Shown here one piece after another: positions 38,487-64,000 of a stretch of 64,000 bases of DNA. The notes beneath the pieces are model-generated. The model did no database searches and was not told the DNA's origin. It was given only the letters and a program-made list of their open reading frames with translations. Position numbers and translations under genes: made by a program. Source of the stretch: Tubiluchus corallicola. Its lineage: Eukaryota > Priapulida > Priapulimorpha > Priapulimorphida > Tubiluchidae. Every line of letters starts with the position of its first letter. Position 1 is the stretch's first letter. The stretch spans positions 332,501 through 396,500 of the forward strand of contig JAQGDQ010000200.1 in assembly GCA_030141605.1 (NCBI GenBank). Direction: 5' to 3'.

Positions 38487-39487
38487 CAGAGTATAAATAG
38501 CCAGAAACTAGCCAATCAGAGTGTAGATATTGTTTATTTTGTTATTATTTGTTTGACTAGTCGTTATAATTATTGAGTGAGTTTGGTATTAGATAGCTGG
38601 GCATAACGCAGCTTTAAAAAATGCAAGTGTTTGACTTCTGGTCCCAAAATATTAGTAAAATATTGCATGTTTAGAATATAAAAAAAATTATAAGGGACCA
38701 TCACGTTATATAAATTAGCAATTTTTTTGAGGAATGGATAAAAACATGCTAAGTGCAGAGACGTAACCATGTTCATGAATTGTTTAAAAATAGATCTACG
38801 TATATAAGATATATTTTGTTGCGGTATGACTAATACCTATCAGATTCGTACTGCAAGTAAAGACGCCTAAGTTGTTGTTTCCACTCCAGTTAATCAAATG
38901 ACTTTCCCAAAAACTACGCAAACATTTTTATACACTTAATGTAATCCGTCCCGCAGTATCAGAAAGACCTAACAGAGCAAATAATTTAGTGACAAATTGT
39001 GTTCCGTCGTTTTGCAAAATAACTCAAAACCTTTCCAACAACCTCTTTTTAGGTTACATATTCAGTGAAGAGAGAATCTATGCTCTCTGTTAGCCGTGAC
39101 TAATGGCTTCTTACAAACGTAAAAAAGCCTTCTTTGTCATGCACATGAAGCACTTTTCTTTTGATTAGCCATTGAAATAGGAGACTTACCTTCATGAAAG
39201 ACCTTTGTCGAATGACATAGGCTTTTTAGAATACCTGTCGAGCTTACCTACCTGCATGTTTGTCACAGGAAAAAGAATAATTTGCACTAAACACCTGTGA
39301 ATATGATAATAGTTATCGCATTGTTTACTACAGGCTACAAGTTGTAAGCACGTAGGTAGTTTCTGAGGATAGAAAAATATGTGTGGAGGAAGCTTATTCC
39401 TACTGCACAAGGTCCCATATACCAAATATATGCTGTCATGAATTTACGTAACTATAAAGTAAGCTTTATTTACGTATTATGTACATA

Positions 39488-39493
39488 AATAAA
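39488..39493 (+). terminator. Possible polyadenylation signal of the choline transporter
   Basis: An AATAAA hexamer lies about 1 kb after the stop codon in AT-rich sequence. Other AATAAA copies occur further on (for example near 42015), so which one is used cannot be decided by eye. Confidence 0.3.
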
Positions 39494-42353
39494 TAGCAGC
39501 TAATTATGATATAATAAGTAATAATTATAATTAATATATTAACACGTTATTTAGAATGAATGATTATATTGTTTATAATATTTTAAAAGATAAATGTTGA
39601 GAGACCATAAATGTAATTTTGGCCTCATCTCTACAGACTACAGAATGCCTTTCATTTAGTAGAACAGTATAGTTAAAGACGTCACATTTTTATAGCAGTG
39701 TGATAGTATGGCTTCATATAGGAACGTAGTGTTACTGTTTTAGAAGCTAGGCTAATTAGATAGAAGCTGCAGCTTATCTTAGTGTAGTTGTGAGTGTTCA
39801 CGATGTCGCTTTTATGTGTTGTACAAAGTTGTTAATTTTTGCCGTAATTACACTATTTAACCATAACCTGCTATATGTTTTTGAAATATTTTCTAGTTTA
39901 GAAATATATGACGAAATTGACATAGCGCAACCCGTTTACCAAAAAGTAAGTTTGAAAATATGATTTATACTTACTACTGTCGTTTTGGTGTTTAAGACTA
40001 ATTAAAGTCAAAATCCTCAAATACATTAGGTGTACACTAGAATATTGTATAAGATCGAATTTATCTCTATAAAGAAATTCTGTAAAACATTCCACCTGGA
40101 GCACTAACACACAACCAACTCTGGTCATCCAGTTTCACAATGCAGTTGTCCAGTGAAACTTATTTATAGCAACACTTGGTTGTCGTTTGACCAAAATCAC
40201 AAAACCCACTTACCTTATTTACACAACTGTTTTTTTTTCAAATACCAATTTAAACGTGCATACATGCTGCACAGACGATTTTAATTGATTTCACATCATG
40301 ATTATGGTTTTAAAAAACTTTAAGAAAATTGCTCATCAGAAGTTTGTTTTGACTAATTAAAAGTAGATTACAGTTGTTTTCTTTTTGAAGTATAGTTGGT
40401 CTGTCAAAATTAGTGACGGAGAACAAAATGCCACGTGAGAAAAACGTGATAACTTTCTTAGTTTCTGCGCTCATGTATCTCTTGGAATTAATTGCGTTGC
40501 TAACTTATTTACTTTAGTATTTCTGTTTATCACAAAGCGGGACCTAAAATGTTCATTCATTAGAGAAAAACAAATTTAAATGTATTGAATTTGTCGGGCA
40601 AAAGGGGGGAAAAACTTACAAAAACGTTGATGTAAATATCCTGTATGTAAAATTACTAGGTGTCTCTTGTACTGTGACGTCCAGCACCTTTTGCGCACAT
40701 TAGTGACGCCACTGATAATTATTAAGGCCTATGCTTTTTTGTTTCTCTGAATTAACTGTTAAAAATTCTAAATGTGCAATTTTGAATCCACGAATGTTTT
40801 TGGAGCTGCAGCAAACAGTTTTTGTGAGCTTATAAACAGAATCTTATTCTTTATAATAGTTAACTCAGATACAAATGTTAAATAGGCCTAAGCAGACCTA
40901 AAGTCCCTAAACATTCGTGTGGACAAAACGTGTAGGTATAGCCAAACATGCAACGGTTATTTGGCATCAATAATTAGAGTATGTTTGGGAAATAACTGAT
41001 CGAATTACCATTCAAAGAAGGCATTTTAGGTTACTAACACTAACACTTGTCAAATTTACTATTGTTGCTACGGTTTTGTAATGTAATTACGGTAATCGTA
41101 TTCATAGACCTAACAAGGCATTTTTGCTTGATGTAACTATAGTTTTAATAATAATGTTGAGTGGTTGCGTGTAACTGTGTATTTTAAGTAACGTTGCCAA
41201 GAAAATAGCTCCTTGTGATATTTGTGTTACTATGATTCAAAGAGTTTGCTAAGCACAAATGTTAAATTTTTGACGAAAGCTATATAAATGGTTGAATGCA
41301 TGTCGATAGATTTTATCAAATTTAACTTATTTGTGTTACAATGATATAAATCGCTACTATTGACTTAGATTGTTCACAGAATGCATGAGAATTACGCTCC
41401 TGTATTGACAATGAATCTGTTGTAACTTGTTATGAAAATTTGGTTAATACTAATTAATCATTAACGCCTACATCATCTTTCCCACAAGAGATAAACAAAT
41501 TCACTGTCTGTGGTGCCATCTGTGGACAGAAGACTAAAAAATAGTCAAAGCAACAAATGAAATGAGCACTCTCACGCGGCTTTACCTATTTTTTACGCTC
41601 TTGCAATAAGGGACGTGCTCACAAAACCACTCCGACCCCCAACGTCTTGCATTACTTATAAGGAATTGTTGTGCGTTAATCTACAGTATTCGACAGATTT
41701 TCTGTCTTAAGTAAATAATACGAACAGCAATAGTTGTTTTTATTACTTTTTGTATTGTTTATTTAAGGTAGCCGATCTAATTTTTGTTGTTACAGTTTTT
41801 TTAGTTTTAAGCAATATTTCGCATGTGATCATCTGTTAATAGTGGACTCAGAGTCAGAGCATGGTAATGTCTACTCTACATAGCTATGTACTACATGTAT
41901 AATGGCATCGTTGTTGTAAACCATTGGTTATTTTGTGTTTGTATTGTTCAAGTATTAAACAAAGTTTATGTACAAATATTCACTTGTACGTTAGGAAGTC
42001 TCAACTTGCAAAGCAATAAAAATAATCAATTGACATCTGTGAAAACTGTCAATAACTGACTTAAGTTAGATTCTAGTAACTTGACAAGCAATACTCATCA
42101 CTTGATATTAATCAAATCGAAAAGCAAATAATTATAGTAATGCATTGATCAGCGATGTTGTTTTGTAAAGCAAGTGTTTAAAGGACGAAGTTAAAATAAT
42201 GAGAAAAGTTACTGCTAAATAGTATGCGTTAGATTATTCAGATGAAAAATAAATCAGAATGCGATTGACAAGTTTGTTCTGTGGTTTATCATTCACTATT
42301 TAATTACCCACAACTGGATAATTTTATGTAGCCAAAATACAGTATACAAATCC

Positions 42354-42470
42354 ACAATTAATCAAATTATGGGTACCAAGTTAGAAAGACAGGAAATGTC
42401 AAAAAGTTGGAATGTACTTGGATTTAAACCAGGAAGCATCTGCTTCCAAGGCAGACACACTAGGCCATCG
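42354..42470 (-). repeat. tRNA-derived SINE (family 2)
   Basis: On the minus strand, a tRNA-like head (TGCCTTGGAAGCAGATGC, CCTGGTTTAAATCC) is followed by CAACTTTTTGACATTTCCTG and the family 2 tail. It faces away from a second copy 130 bp downstream. Confidence 0.55.
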
Positions 42471-42595
42471 TATTGCTCACTGATTACGGCAGCCCAAAGT
42501 TGGCTAACGATATTCCCGCTAGTTAGATCACTCACACTACAGTAATTGTATCTAATTAAATTAATTCTGTATTTTGAACAACTCTGAACTCATAA

Positions 42596-42690
42596 TTTCC
42601 ACAGCCCTGGTTCAAATCCAGGATGTATTTCAACTTTTTCACAATTCCTGTTTTTCAAATTTAGTATCAAAACTTAATTAACTGTCAGTT
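42596..42690 (+). repeat. tRNA-derived SINE (family 2), inverted partner
   Basis: CCTGGTTCAAATCCAGGATG, then TTTCAACTTTTTCACAATTC, CTGTTTTTCAAATTTAGTA and AACTTAATTAACTG. It is in the opposite orientation to the copy at 42354-42470. Confidence 0.55.
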
Positions 42691-43149
42691 TGTACTATCG
42701 TTATTAATAATCTTGATACTAAAATTATAATAATTAAAATTCTAATATAAAATTACTCTTTTTGAAGATCTTAAGGAAATTTAGAAAGGTGCAACTTTGT
42801 GGACAAATGATTCCAAAAAGTAGCATTAAGTTATGCATCAATCTATTTGAGAGTAGGAAAACAGAAACAGAATGTTTAGCTCTTTCAAAATAATTCATTG
42901 TTGTGAATAAGACTTTCAAAATTAAAGCAGGTTGGATATCTCTAGAACAAGTCAGAACAGGTTGAAGTCAGAATTCACTTAAGAAAACACTGAAAATACT
43001 GTGCATTTACATGCAATAAAACACTTTACATTCAGAACAATGTTCGGCAGAAAATGAACACGAAAAGCATAAGAAAAAGACTAATCATTTACACCATGGA
43101 ATTCATTTAACAGTTCAGAAATAAGGCATGAATGTAGACATTTCCAAAA

Positions 43150-43282
43150 GATAGCAATGGTAACGGGAACGGCAATGGCAGTCTGGTTAATAACTGGTAA
43201 CGCATAAATTCGGCAATCCTGCACCCAATTTATTCAATGAGTATTGATTTTTTGCTCGGTAACCATTGCTATCACCGTTCCT
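43150..43282. repeat. Short inverted repeat in the intergenic/3' region
   Basis: GATAGCAATGGTAAC at 43150-43164 pairs with GGTAACCATTGCTATC at 43259-43272. CTGGTTAATA is also repeated directly at about 43182 and 43280. A possible PAPSS AATAAA (43228-43233, minus strand) lies in the loop. Confidence 0.5.
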
Positions 43283-44256
43283 GGTTAATACATGCTTTAA
43301 CTCTATAAAACAAAATTTTAAACTCTTAATATAGACTTAAATATGACAAATGTCAAAATATTAGTTCATGTACGCAATGATAGTATAATAAATTCAACAA
43401 AATATATGACAATATATTGTTTAGGACATTCAGAAAAACAAACTTTACTCCAACTATTGTCACACAGAACATTCTAGTAACAGACAACACAGTAACAAAT
43501 AGTACTTAACATAAGACAGTAACAAACAGCACTTACTGACCAGTGGTATTTTCTCAATACCTCAGAAAAAATAAAAATACATGAAAATAACACAACTGAC
43601 CCACACATTCAGTTCTACAAAACGTTTCTGAAAACTATAGCATGGTCCCAACAAAATAAATTTTAAAAGTTGTATGGACAAAAATGATCTAGAAATGTAC
43701 CGACGAAGACAACAACTTAAACAGAAAAAACAACAGTGGAACAGCGAAGCTATTTCTTACGAAAATAAGTAGACAGTAAGGAACGTTACCAATTTTTTTC
43801 TAACTAAATACAGTAATTCAGATGACTGGTTCGTAGACCAAAATCGTAATTACAAATTGTCCAGTGACTAAAAACAAGTGACAATGTCCAATTTATAAGA
43901 TGTATATTTCCGTATGGTTACGAAGACAAGTGGTACAAGAGAGTACAGCATTCATAACATCCGTTGCAACAGGAAATAAACAAACTTTTAAAACAATAAC
44001 ATGCACAATATATTTAAAGCTAAATAACTCACCAGTTATAACCTACCCCAACCTTAAGTAAAATAACACGTTTTGTAAGGTAAAACCACAATGTGCATTT
44101 ATCACCCCTTTCCAACATTTCATTATTATAACAAAAGTGCCACATACCCTTAGGAAATGCAGCAGTTTGACATAGACATGATCTTTGAGGAAATATGTTT
44201 GCGTTTAGTGCATAAATGTTTCTAAATTGGTGTTTTCACAATGCTATGGCCCATTG

Positions 44257-44262
44257 TTTAAT
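44257..44262 (-). terminator. Possible PAPSS polyadenylation signal
   Basis: ATTAAA on the minus strand lies about 65 bases after the stop. A canonical AATAAA (minus strand) occurs at 43228-43233, which would give a 3' UTR of about 1.1 kb. Which one is used is unknown. Confidence 0.3.
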
Positions 44263-44326
44263 GCTTAATAATGCAATCTGCTAATAATGCACATGCAAGG
44301 TCATCTACAAAAATGCTTGCATCATA

Positions 44327-57761
<13,435 letters not shown>

Positions 57762-57945
57762 CGTTCTATTTCAGGAGAGCTAAGCTATACGCACAGAACT
57801 ATGCTAACCCCTAAACGCACACGACACCAGAGCTGTCACAATGTGAAAACCATGCACATTGGACTCAGCGTGCAAGCTCACTTGACTGAGCTGGGCGGAG
57901 TCAAAATTACATGCCTAATACAGGTGAGCCAATCAAGTAATGGTA
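57762..57945 (-). promoter_or_regulatory. Probable PAPSS promoter, form a
   Basis: The stretch behind the form-a ATG is richer in G, C and CpG than its surroundings. On the minus strand it contains a GC box (CCGCCC, 57893-57898), a CCAAT (57858-57862) and an inverted CCAAT (57929-57933). No TATA box is evident. This is an inference from motif clustering. Confidence 0.45.
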
Positions 57946-58037
57946 AACTTAACGTCGTTTAGCATATCTCATATTTCATAGCATTTATGGAAAAAACACC
58001 AATTATGATTTTAATTGTTAGGTTACATAGTGAATTT

Positions 58038-58051
58038 CCCCCCCCCCCCCC
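58038..58051. repeat. Poly-C run
   Basis: 14 consecutive C residues upstream of the PAPSS form-a promoter. Confidence 0.9.
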
Positions 58052-58445
58052 AACCATCTAGCAGCTCAGCCCCCTACACCCTCAGCAAGTCGGAAAATAG
58101 GTCAGGGGTACGTACGGAAAGAAGTTTACTCTCATTATTTGCATTATTTGCGTTTATTCGGTAGTCATGCACTGTAAACAGAGTTGTTCATATTCATATA
58201 GGACCTGCGATAAAAATTTATTCAAAGCTGGCGTGGTTCTTTTACAAATCTGGTAGTCATATGTTCCCAATGGTTACTATAGTTTGATAGGTAACCATTC
58301 CTATGTACACTGGAGACAGATTGTAATCTAGCAACGTAGCTCAGAACTAATTTTACATTGCTGAATGATAGCTACGGTCAAAGCGTGCAACAATGGTAAA
58401 GTATGCAGTGTGCGGCAGCTTTTTCCAGCAAACAATTAATGAACC

Positions 58446-58702
58446 GGGTGGTGTAGCTCAATGTTAGCGTGCTCGCTTACCACCCGAGAGGTCGTGGGTT
58501 CAACTCTCGACCGAGTCATACCAAAGACTTGAGAAATGGTACCGATGGTTCTTCGACCAAGCAGGCGGGTTTATCGAAGTAACGTGCAGGTAATAATAAT
58601 CGGGACCACCTTGGAAATAAGTATTGAGTTACTTATTTAAGTTACTTGAGTTAAGGTGTTATCCATGGACTATCTCCTAAACGAAATTATTATTATTATT
58701 AA
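58446..58702 (+). repeat. tRNA-derived SINE (family 1), near full length
   Basis: The head has a box A (TAGCTCAATGTTAGC) and box B (GGGTTCAACTCTCGACC), then ACCGAGTCATACCAAAGAC and ATGGTACCGATGGTTCTTCG, and ends at a short (ATT)n tail. The same body occurs at 9283-9361 and 15418-15515. It lies upstream of the form-a PAPSS promoter. Confidence 0.7.
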
Positions 58703-60320
58703 TGGAATAGTATGCGTCCATACTGAAAGTTTCTGAAAATAATTGCTAAACAAATAACAACTTATATTATCTTTTGTCATTTTGGTACAAACATTTCGAC
58801 TGTTTTTACACTGACCCGTACTGAGTGGGCGGTAACGTTATGCAACTTTATTATTTTATGGGGTTTGCAGTGTTTTTAAGAGAATGATATCAGTACGCGT
58901 TACAATGCAATAACTGGTAATAAAGTTCAGTTATGAGCCAGATAAACGATGTAGATTACGTAAGAACTGAGAATTAATTAACAGGTTACTTTATCTATGA
59001 AACAAAACACATTTTATAAAAATTATGAGCAAAATTGGTACCTGAATCTGAGACCTAAAGCATAAATCACACTCACCTTGAAACCTAAGCTATCTTAGGA
59101 AGCGAAGAGAAAAGAAATGGAAGAGAAGGCTGAAAAACTCCCAGTCTCATCTTAACAGCATATAAACTCAAACTGTTAGAGTCAACTACATGTACTTGAA
59201 ACACATAGGATGAATGACGTACAGCACTAGCAGTACTGAAATATCAATTATAAGTTTGCAGGGATACGAAGTAGAACAAATCATACGCACTGCGAATTAA
59301 TACAAATTAAGTATTTTTCAGTATAAAATGCATGCAAACTTTGCAAAGTGTTCAACCGCATGCTGCAAAAATGAAAACAATTCAAACGCAAAAACTGTTT
59401 GGTTAAAGGTATCACTTACGTTAAACAAAGAGTAACATGCATTTTTTAGCCTTGTCAAATAATCCCAAATCACAAATAGAACGGCCATAGTTGCATCACC
59501 TCCTTCCTCATCTAGGAATCATTTTGTAAAATTTTTATCATTGAAAAGTTTATTTTGCAAAGGAATATAATAAGCTTAGGAAAAGGTTATATTTGATTAC
59601 AGTGGGTTTGATCAGAATTTGACTAGTTACGTCATACGTTCTCCTTTATTTCAAGAATTCGCAAACAATTTTAAATAGTAAAAGTAACAGTAATAGTAAT
59701 AGTAATAGCAAAGTAAAAGGTTAGCCAAGAGAAGTCCTTTGCTAACACAAGAAACATAGACTTGTACAACAAAGTTCAAGGAAAAATGCACAAGTAAGGC
59801 TTATGTAATACATTTCTGTGTCCCCACCTTAAATATATGGTATATTACCGTAAATACGAAACTCACACGATTACAAAAACAAAAACTATTTCAGGAGCAT
59901 ACAATTAGCCTAGTTAAAAGGCAAGTTTGGCTTCAAAATTCAATAAGTGTGGGTTCATTCCATTATAGTGAGCTCATGATCACTTACCAATACCTTATTT
60001 CACGACTAATAAGTTGATATTCACCAGTTAGTATAAAATTACTTGCAACAGACTTGTATCTAAATATGCAGCCTGACCAAACAAAGAGAAATGTAATATT
60101 GTTATAGTCTAATTCCATGGAACTGTGCATTATTTTTATTAAAGGAAGAAAATCCGTCCAGACAATGTATGGTTTCAAATATCAATCTTGGTGGAACAAT
60201 TTCCCTAATTTAAGAATTTACCATATGACTTTTTATATTTAAAAACGTCATGAAAATATTGATGCTCAAACTCCCATAAACATGTGTGATTCCCTTGTGC
60301 TATTTATTTTCATTTAAATA

Positions 60321-60524
60321 ATGAAAATTATTATTAAAGGTGCAAAGTTGGTAACATTTATGTTGGATCCTTGGGCAGATAACTTAACTCTTTTGGCTGC
60401 GAGAGTGAGAGTTTTACAAAGAATGCTTCCAATATGCAAAGAATATGCCAAACAATTTGATTTGGTTAATGTCCAGGGTACCGAAATGAAAAGCAATGCA
60501 GTAGATCTCAGGGGAATTCATTAA
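60321..60524 (+). other. Unidentified 67-codon open frame
   Basis: ATG to TAA, with an amphipathic, non-repetitive sequence (AARVRVLQRMLPICKEYAKQ). Its amino-acid make-up looks more protein-like than other random frames in this AT-rich region, but it belongs to no family I recognise. It is on the strand opposite PAPSS, between the two candidate first exons. Confidence 0.15.
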
Positions 60525-63083
60525 GCCTAATCTAACTGCACACTGCTGTACAACGTGCCATTAACCTGGGCAGATGAAGTACTTACTTAGGTCATGTAAT
60601 TACATTTAAGGGATGACGCCAAAGTTCTTCATAAACGGAGTGACTTCATTTTCCATGCCAATAGCGTATGTGCTAACTTTTCATTTCTATGTTCTGATTT
60701 AAAATGTAGACTACTTCAAGTATATAGTCTCCAGGATACTACGGATGCCGGAGTTGGAAGGTGAATAATCCAAAAATACATTTTATTAAAACAGCTTGGA
60801 ATATAGCTATCCATAGACTTTTACAAAAGGCACACTTATATTCTGCCTCGCACTGCTGGTACCATTCAGCTGACCAAGCACTTTACAAAACGATTTATTA
60901 AATTCCATGTACAATGTAGTACGTAAAAGCAGTAATAACACGACAATTAACTTTTTAGCCAAACAACGTTATATGACGTAAACTCAATAATGTGTTTCAA
61001 CTTGTACAAAATTGTTATGGAAAATAATGTGACTCTGAAAGATGTGTTTAGAAATTTTCCATTCATCTGTTAAGCTTGTGAAAGGATGCAATTTATCTCC
61101 TATGCAGCTAGCCACACAAGCTTAACAAAAGATTGTATAAGCTGTATAGAAAACAGGAATTTTAATTTTTTATCAAAGACTCGATTAAGAGAAATATTAG
61201 AGTATGCAGTGTCTTTGTCCTCTTATACATAAATAATATCTGTGTTTGCTTTTTATTAACAATGTTTAATATTTATTTTAATTTTGCCACTAGCCTACAT
61301 GTCTTTTTTTAATTCAACCACTTGTGTATCTGTACATAAGCGTGTGAAAATAAATGATGTTAATAATCATAACGGTAAGTAAAAACAAACTTGAAATCAT
61401 TGCACTATTAGAAACAGCACTTCCTAACTTCAGGGTAGATATCTAAAATAAACAAATGTTGATTTTCACATCAGTTTAACAGCATCATTATAAAGTTTAG
61501 CGATGAATTACAATAAACTTTTTACCTACAAATCCTTCACCCATAATTTGAAACGACATTCAGTTTTCACATACAATGGAAACGGTACGCTAATAAGACC
61601 AATTGAAGGTTAATGAAAAGCAAAACAAAAGCCTCCAAAATCTAAATATCCCTTACATGTTCTTTCTTTGGTCAGGTTACTTTGGTCAGAGCATAAAACA
61701 GCGAAAGATTCAAGCTGGTTCAAAAACACGTAATAGTTTGTGAATTATTCTTAGCCACATAAAGCATTTTTTTTGGTAGACCAACAGTTTCAAAGTCCTA
61801 GACAAAAATGTTGCAACAAAAGTAGTTATTTCAATTTCAAAATGCATTAAATGTCTGCCAGCCTAGTTGCTTGGCATTACTGCACTAAACTTTACTTTAG
61901 GGTGTCCCATTTAATGATTGACAAAAATTATCCTCTTCCTAGTGTAATCTATCCACCCCCTGCCAAGTACAGTCAGTCTGCAGTTGCGACCAGATACAAA
62001 TGAGTGTTTAAAGAAAACAACAGAATTAGACGACAGCAACTTTTAATAATGAGATCTGATAAGCAGCACATAATTATGTTGTTTTTAGGAGAAAGAATAA
62101 ATTTTTTTTTCTTATAAAAGCATAAATCTCATGAAAGGTTTAGCAAGCACTAACTTTAAATTCCACAGCATTGTATATCAGCATAAAGTCCACAAAAATG
62201 CAAATTTTAAAAAAGTTTCTGCTGTGGACCAACTCTCTAATGTTATATTCTGACACATGACAAAATGAAATTACATGTATGCTAGAGACAGACACACATC
62301 ATGCATGGTCTATAAAAACACAATTTTATAATCTTTTTAAAAGTTGTCCTTTGATTAATAAGCTTTCCTATATTGATCAATGGTCGATCACATAAAAGGT
62401 ACATAATAATTCAGTATCTCTAATCTTGAACTTTGGAAGGCAATCATGAGCTATTTTATATGAATAGCTCTTATACTTGATAAAAATGACGCATTTTAAA
62501 TCAGGTTACTAGATTAGCAATGGCCACACTTGCACAGATTATAATAACTAGTAGGCCCACAGTATGGCATATATGAGTGCAGTGTGGTACGCAAATGAGA
62601 TAATACTGGATCAAGTCAGTATTAGACAGGTGTTGCCCTGGCTAATCTACAACTAATCATTAAAATATATGGCAATTCAGCAATTGATATTGCGTCTACA
62701 TATCTGTTGCCTGTGCCAATGCTGGTCTTGCTGGCAAAGTTCTTTGAATACGAAGTAAAAAATACGTTAACCACTGCTGCATGCCAGGTTTTCTCAGCAC
62801 TTAGTTTAAAAAAAGGCTATCATGAGCACATTAATGACCATAAACAAAAAACTGGTCATGCCAAAAAAAAATTTCACTACTAATGCATAAAAATGGCACA
62901 AAAAACATTTACAAAGGCTATTATTCAGAGTGTTATGCCCACATACGTACATGGCATAGAAGCCCTCCTAAGTCCACTTTAAATGTATCTTCAGGCTATG
63001 AATATTGTTGTGCGATAAAACAGTACAATAAATCATGAATTCTAATGAACATTTTGACTGAATGAGTCAAAAACTTAGCATAC

Positions 63084-63185
63084 CTTTGTTGGACTTGTGT
63101 TTGTATATAGAGCATTTTGTTTAATTGCCGTAAGGTTGTTGCCAGTCCAGTTATCCTCGGGGGCACCATTTGCGTTGTCCTCCAT
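63084..63185 (-). CDS. PAPSS: Probable alternative PAPSS first coding exon, form b
   Basis: ATG at 63185 (A at -3, G at +4) opens 34 codons, MEDNANGAPEDNW to NTSPTK, ending at AAG|GTATGC in phase 0, which fits either PAPSS exon 2 or exon 3. An in-frame TAA lies just upstream, so the ATG is a true opening unless an acceptor is hidden there. Using it would give a 651-residue protein. It could instead be the first exon of another minus-strand gene, but no other minus-strand gene is visible downstream before PAPSS. Confidence 0.5.
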
Positions 63186-64000
63186 CTTTTAAAATTTACA
63201 ACCGAGATTTTTAAAATGATGTGCACTAAAACTTTGAGATTCCAGGAGAAGCTTCAAGTAACTAGAGATTTTACTCGAAAAATGGAAAAGTCTGCAGACC
63301 TAGGATGACAGATCAGACTAGAAAACTTATGCACTGAGTCTGCAAAACCGTTGAAACCGAGGCTTAAATTTATCGCAAACTTCCGTTGATTTTTTCCCAA
63401 ACTGAAATTTCAGTTTTGAAACAACAATAAAACTGCACTGCAACAAATAAATGCTAGTCCACACTGTGATTCTTAAATAGCAACACAAAAAGACAATAAT
63501 ATCACAGATTAGTTATTGTCTATGATCCCTGAGTTGAGTAGTACAAATCTTAAACTCGCTGAGATTCTAACAATGGCAGACAATATGGCTCTTCTGTGGC
63601 AGGTAGCTAGTAGCAGCTATTCTTCTAGCAGGACCAAGTAGACGTTTACGTTTTGGCAAACTCGGCTTCAAGATACAGAATTAGGTGCAATTAGAATGTC
63701 AGCATGCATCAAACCATGCAGTCATCACCAAAACTGTCAAATGCAAAAAAATATGAATAAACACATCCACAACAAATGAATAATAATCATAACATTATCA
63801 GTCAATTATGAACATTTTAAACAGTTAAAAACAAAATTAGAGAATTTTTGTAACTAATAAACATGACTCATGAATGTTTCATGCAAATTTAGACATTCTG
63901 CAATATTATAGAAAAAAAGAAAGACATTTACAAAAAACATTTGCAGCTAAAGTGATTAAAACAAAATTTTTTAGCAATTCTTCAACCAATTATTGCAGTT
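63186..64000. other. Upstream of candidate PAPSS exon 1b
   Basis: AT-rich to the window edge. It may contain the form-b promoter and 5' UTR. No TATA box or GC box was seen close to the exon. Confidence 0.4.

Larger units (their letters stand above)
38487..44326. other. Convergent intergenic region with both 3' UTRs
   Basis: The choline transporter (+) and PAPSS (-) end towards each other across 5.8 kb. The region holds the inverted pair of family 2 SINEs and candidate polyadenylation signals. No gene was seen. Confidence 0.7.
57946..63083. other. Upstream of PAPSS form a; intron of form b if that exon is used
   Basis: 5.1 kb with the family 1 SINE, the poly-C run and the unidentified frame at 60.3 kb. 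No further coding exon was recognised. Confidence 0.5.

Noticed and set aside
38494-38516. TATAAATAG and CCAAT just after the choline transporter stop
   Set aside because: They lie in the 3' UTR with no downstream plus-strand gene, so chance is likelier than a promoter.
58446-58520. Possible tRNA gene
   Set aside because: Boxes A and B are present, but no intact cloverleaf was traced and the sequence continues into a SINE body found at two other sites.

Overview
The window is AT-rich genomic DNA from an animal. It carries two large intron-bearing genes with canonical GT-AG splice sites, abundant microsatellites and tRNA-, 5S- and hAT-derived repeats. Both genes encode bilaterian-type proteins. 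I cannot name the phylum from sequence alone; a marine-invertebrate-like genome is a guess from repeat content and intron size. There are no operons, CRISPR arrays or prokaryotic signals.

Layout. 1-26458: no protein gene I can support. This stretch holds simple repeats ((GA)n, (CT)n, AT tracts), a hAT-like MITE near 4.5-4.9 kb, a cluster of repeat debris at 13.2-16.1 kb (inverted repeat, LINE 3' end, SINE pieces), a ~500 bp purine-rich tract at 18.6-19.2 kb and a degenerate repeat at 25.7-26.2 kb. 26459-38486 (+): a complete high-affinity choline transporter gene (SLC5A7/CHT family). It has 8 coding exons that join in frame to 575 codons, and a splice acceptor 17 bases before the ATG shows at least one further non-coding exon upstream. 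38487-44326: convergent intergenic region and 3' UTRs. 44327-57761 (-): a complete bifunctional PAPS synthase gene (PAPSS; APS kinase plus ATP sulfurylase). It has 16 coding exons joining in frame to 642 codons, including two very small exons (39 and 48 nt coding), and one intron with a GC donor. A second, alternative first coding exon for the same gene probably lies at 63084-63185.

The two genes are tail to tail and have no known joint pathway: one supplies choline for acetylcholine synthesis in cholinergic neurons, the other makes the universal sulfate donor. The least ordinary signals are the alternative PAPSS first exons, the GC-AG intron, a duplicated and open 3' end of choline transporter exon 4 inside its own intron, an internally deleted hAT element in a PAPSS intron, two 5S-rRNA-like SINE fragments, and a SINE starting about 9 bases downstream of a PAPSS 5' splice site. 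I did not find a clearly new biological system.
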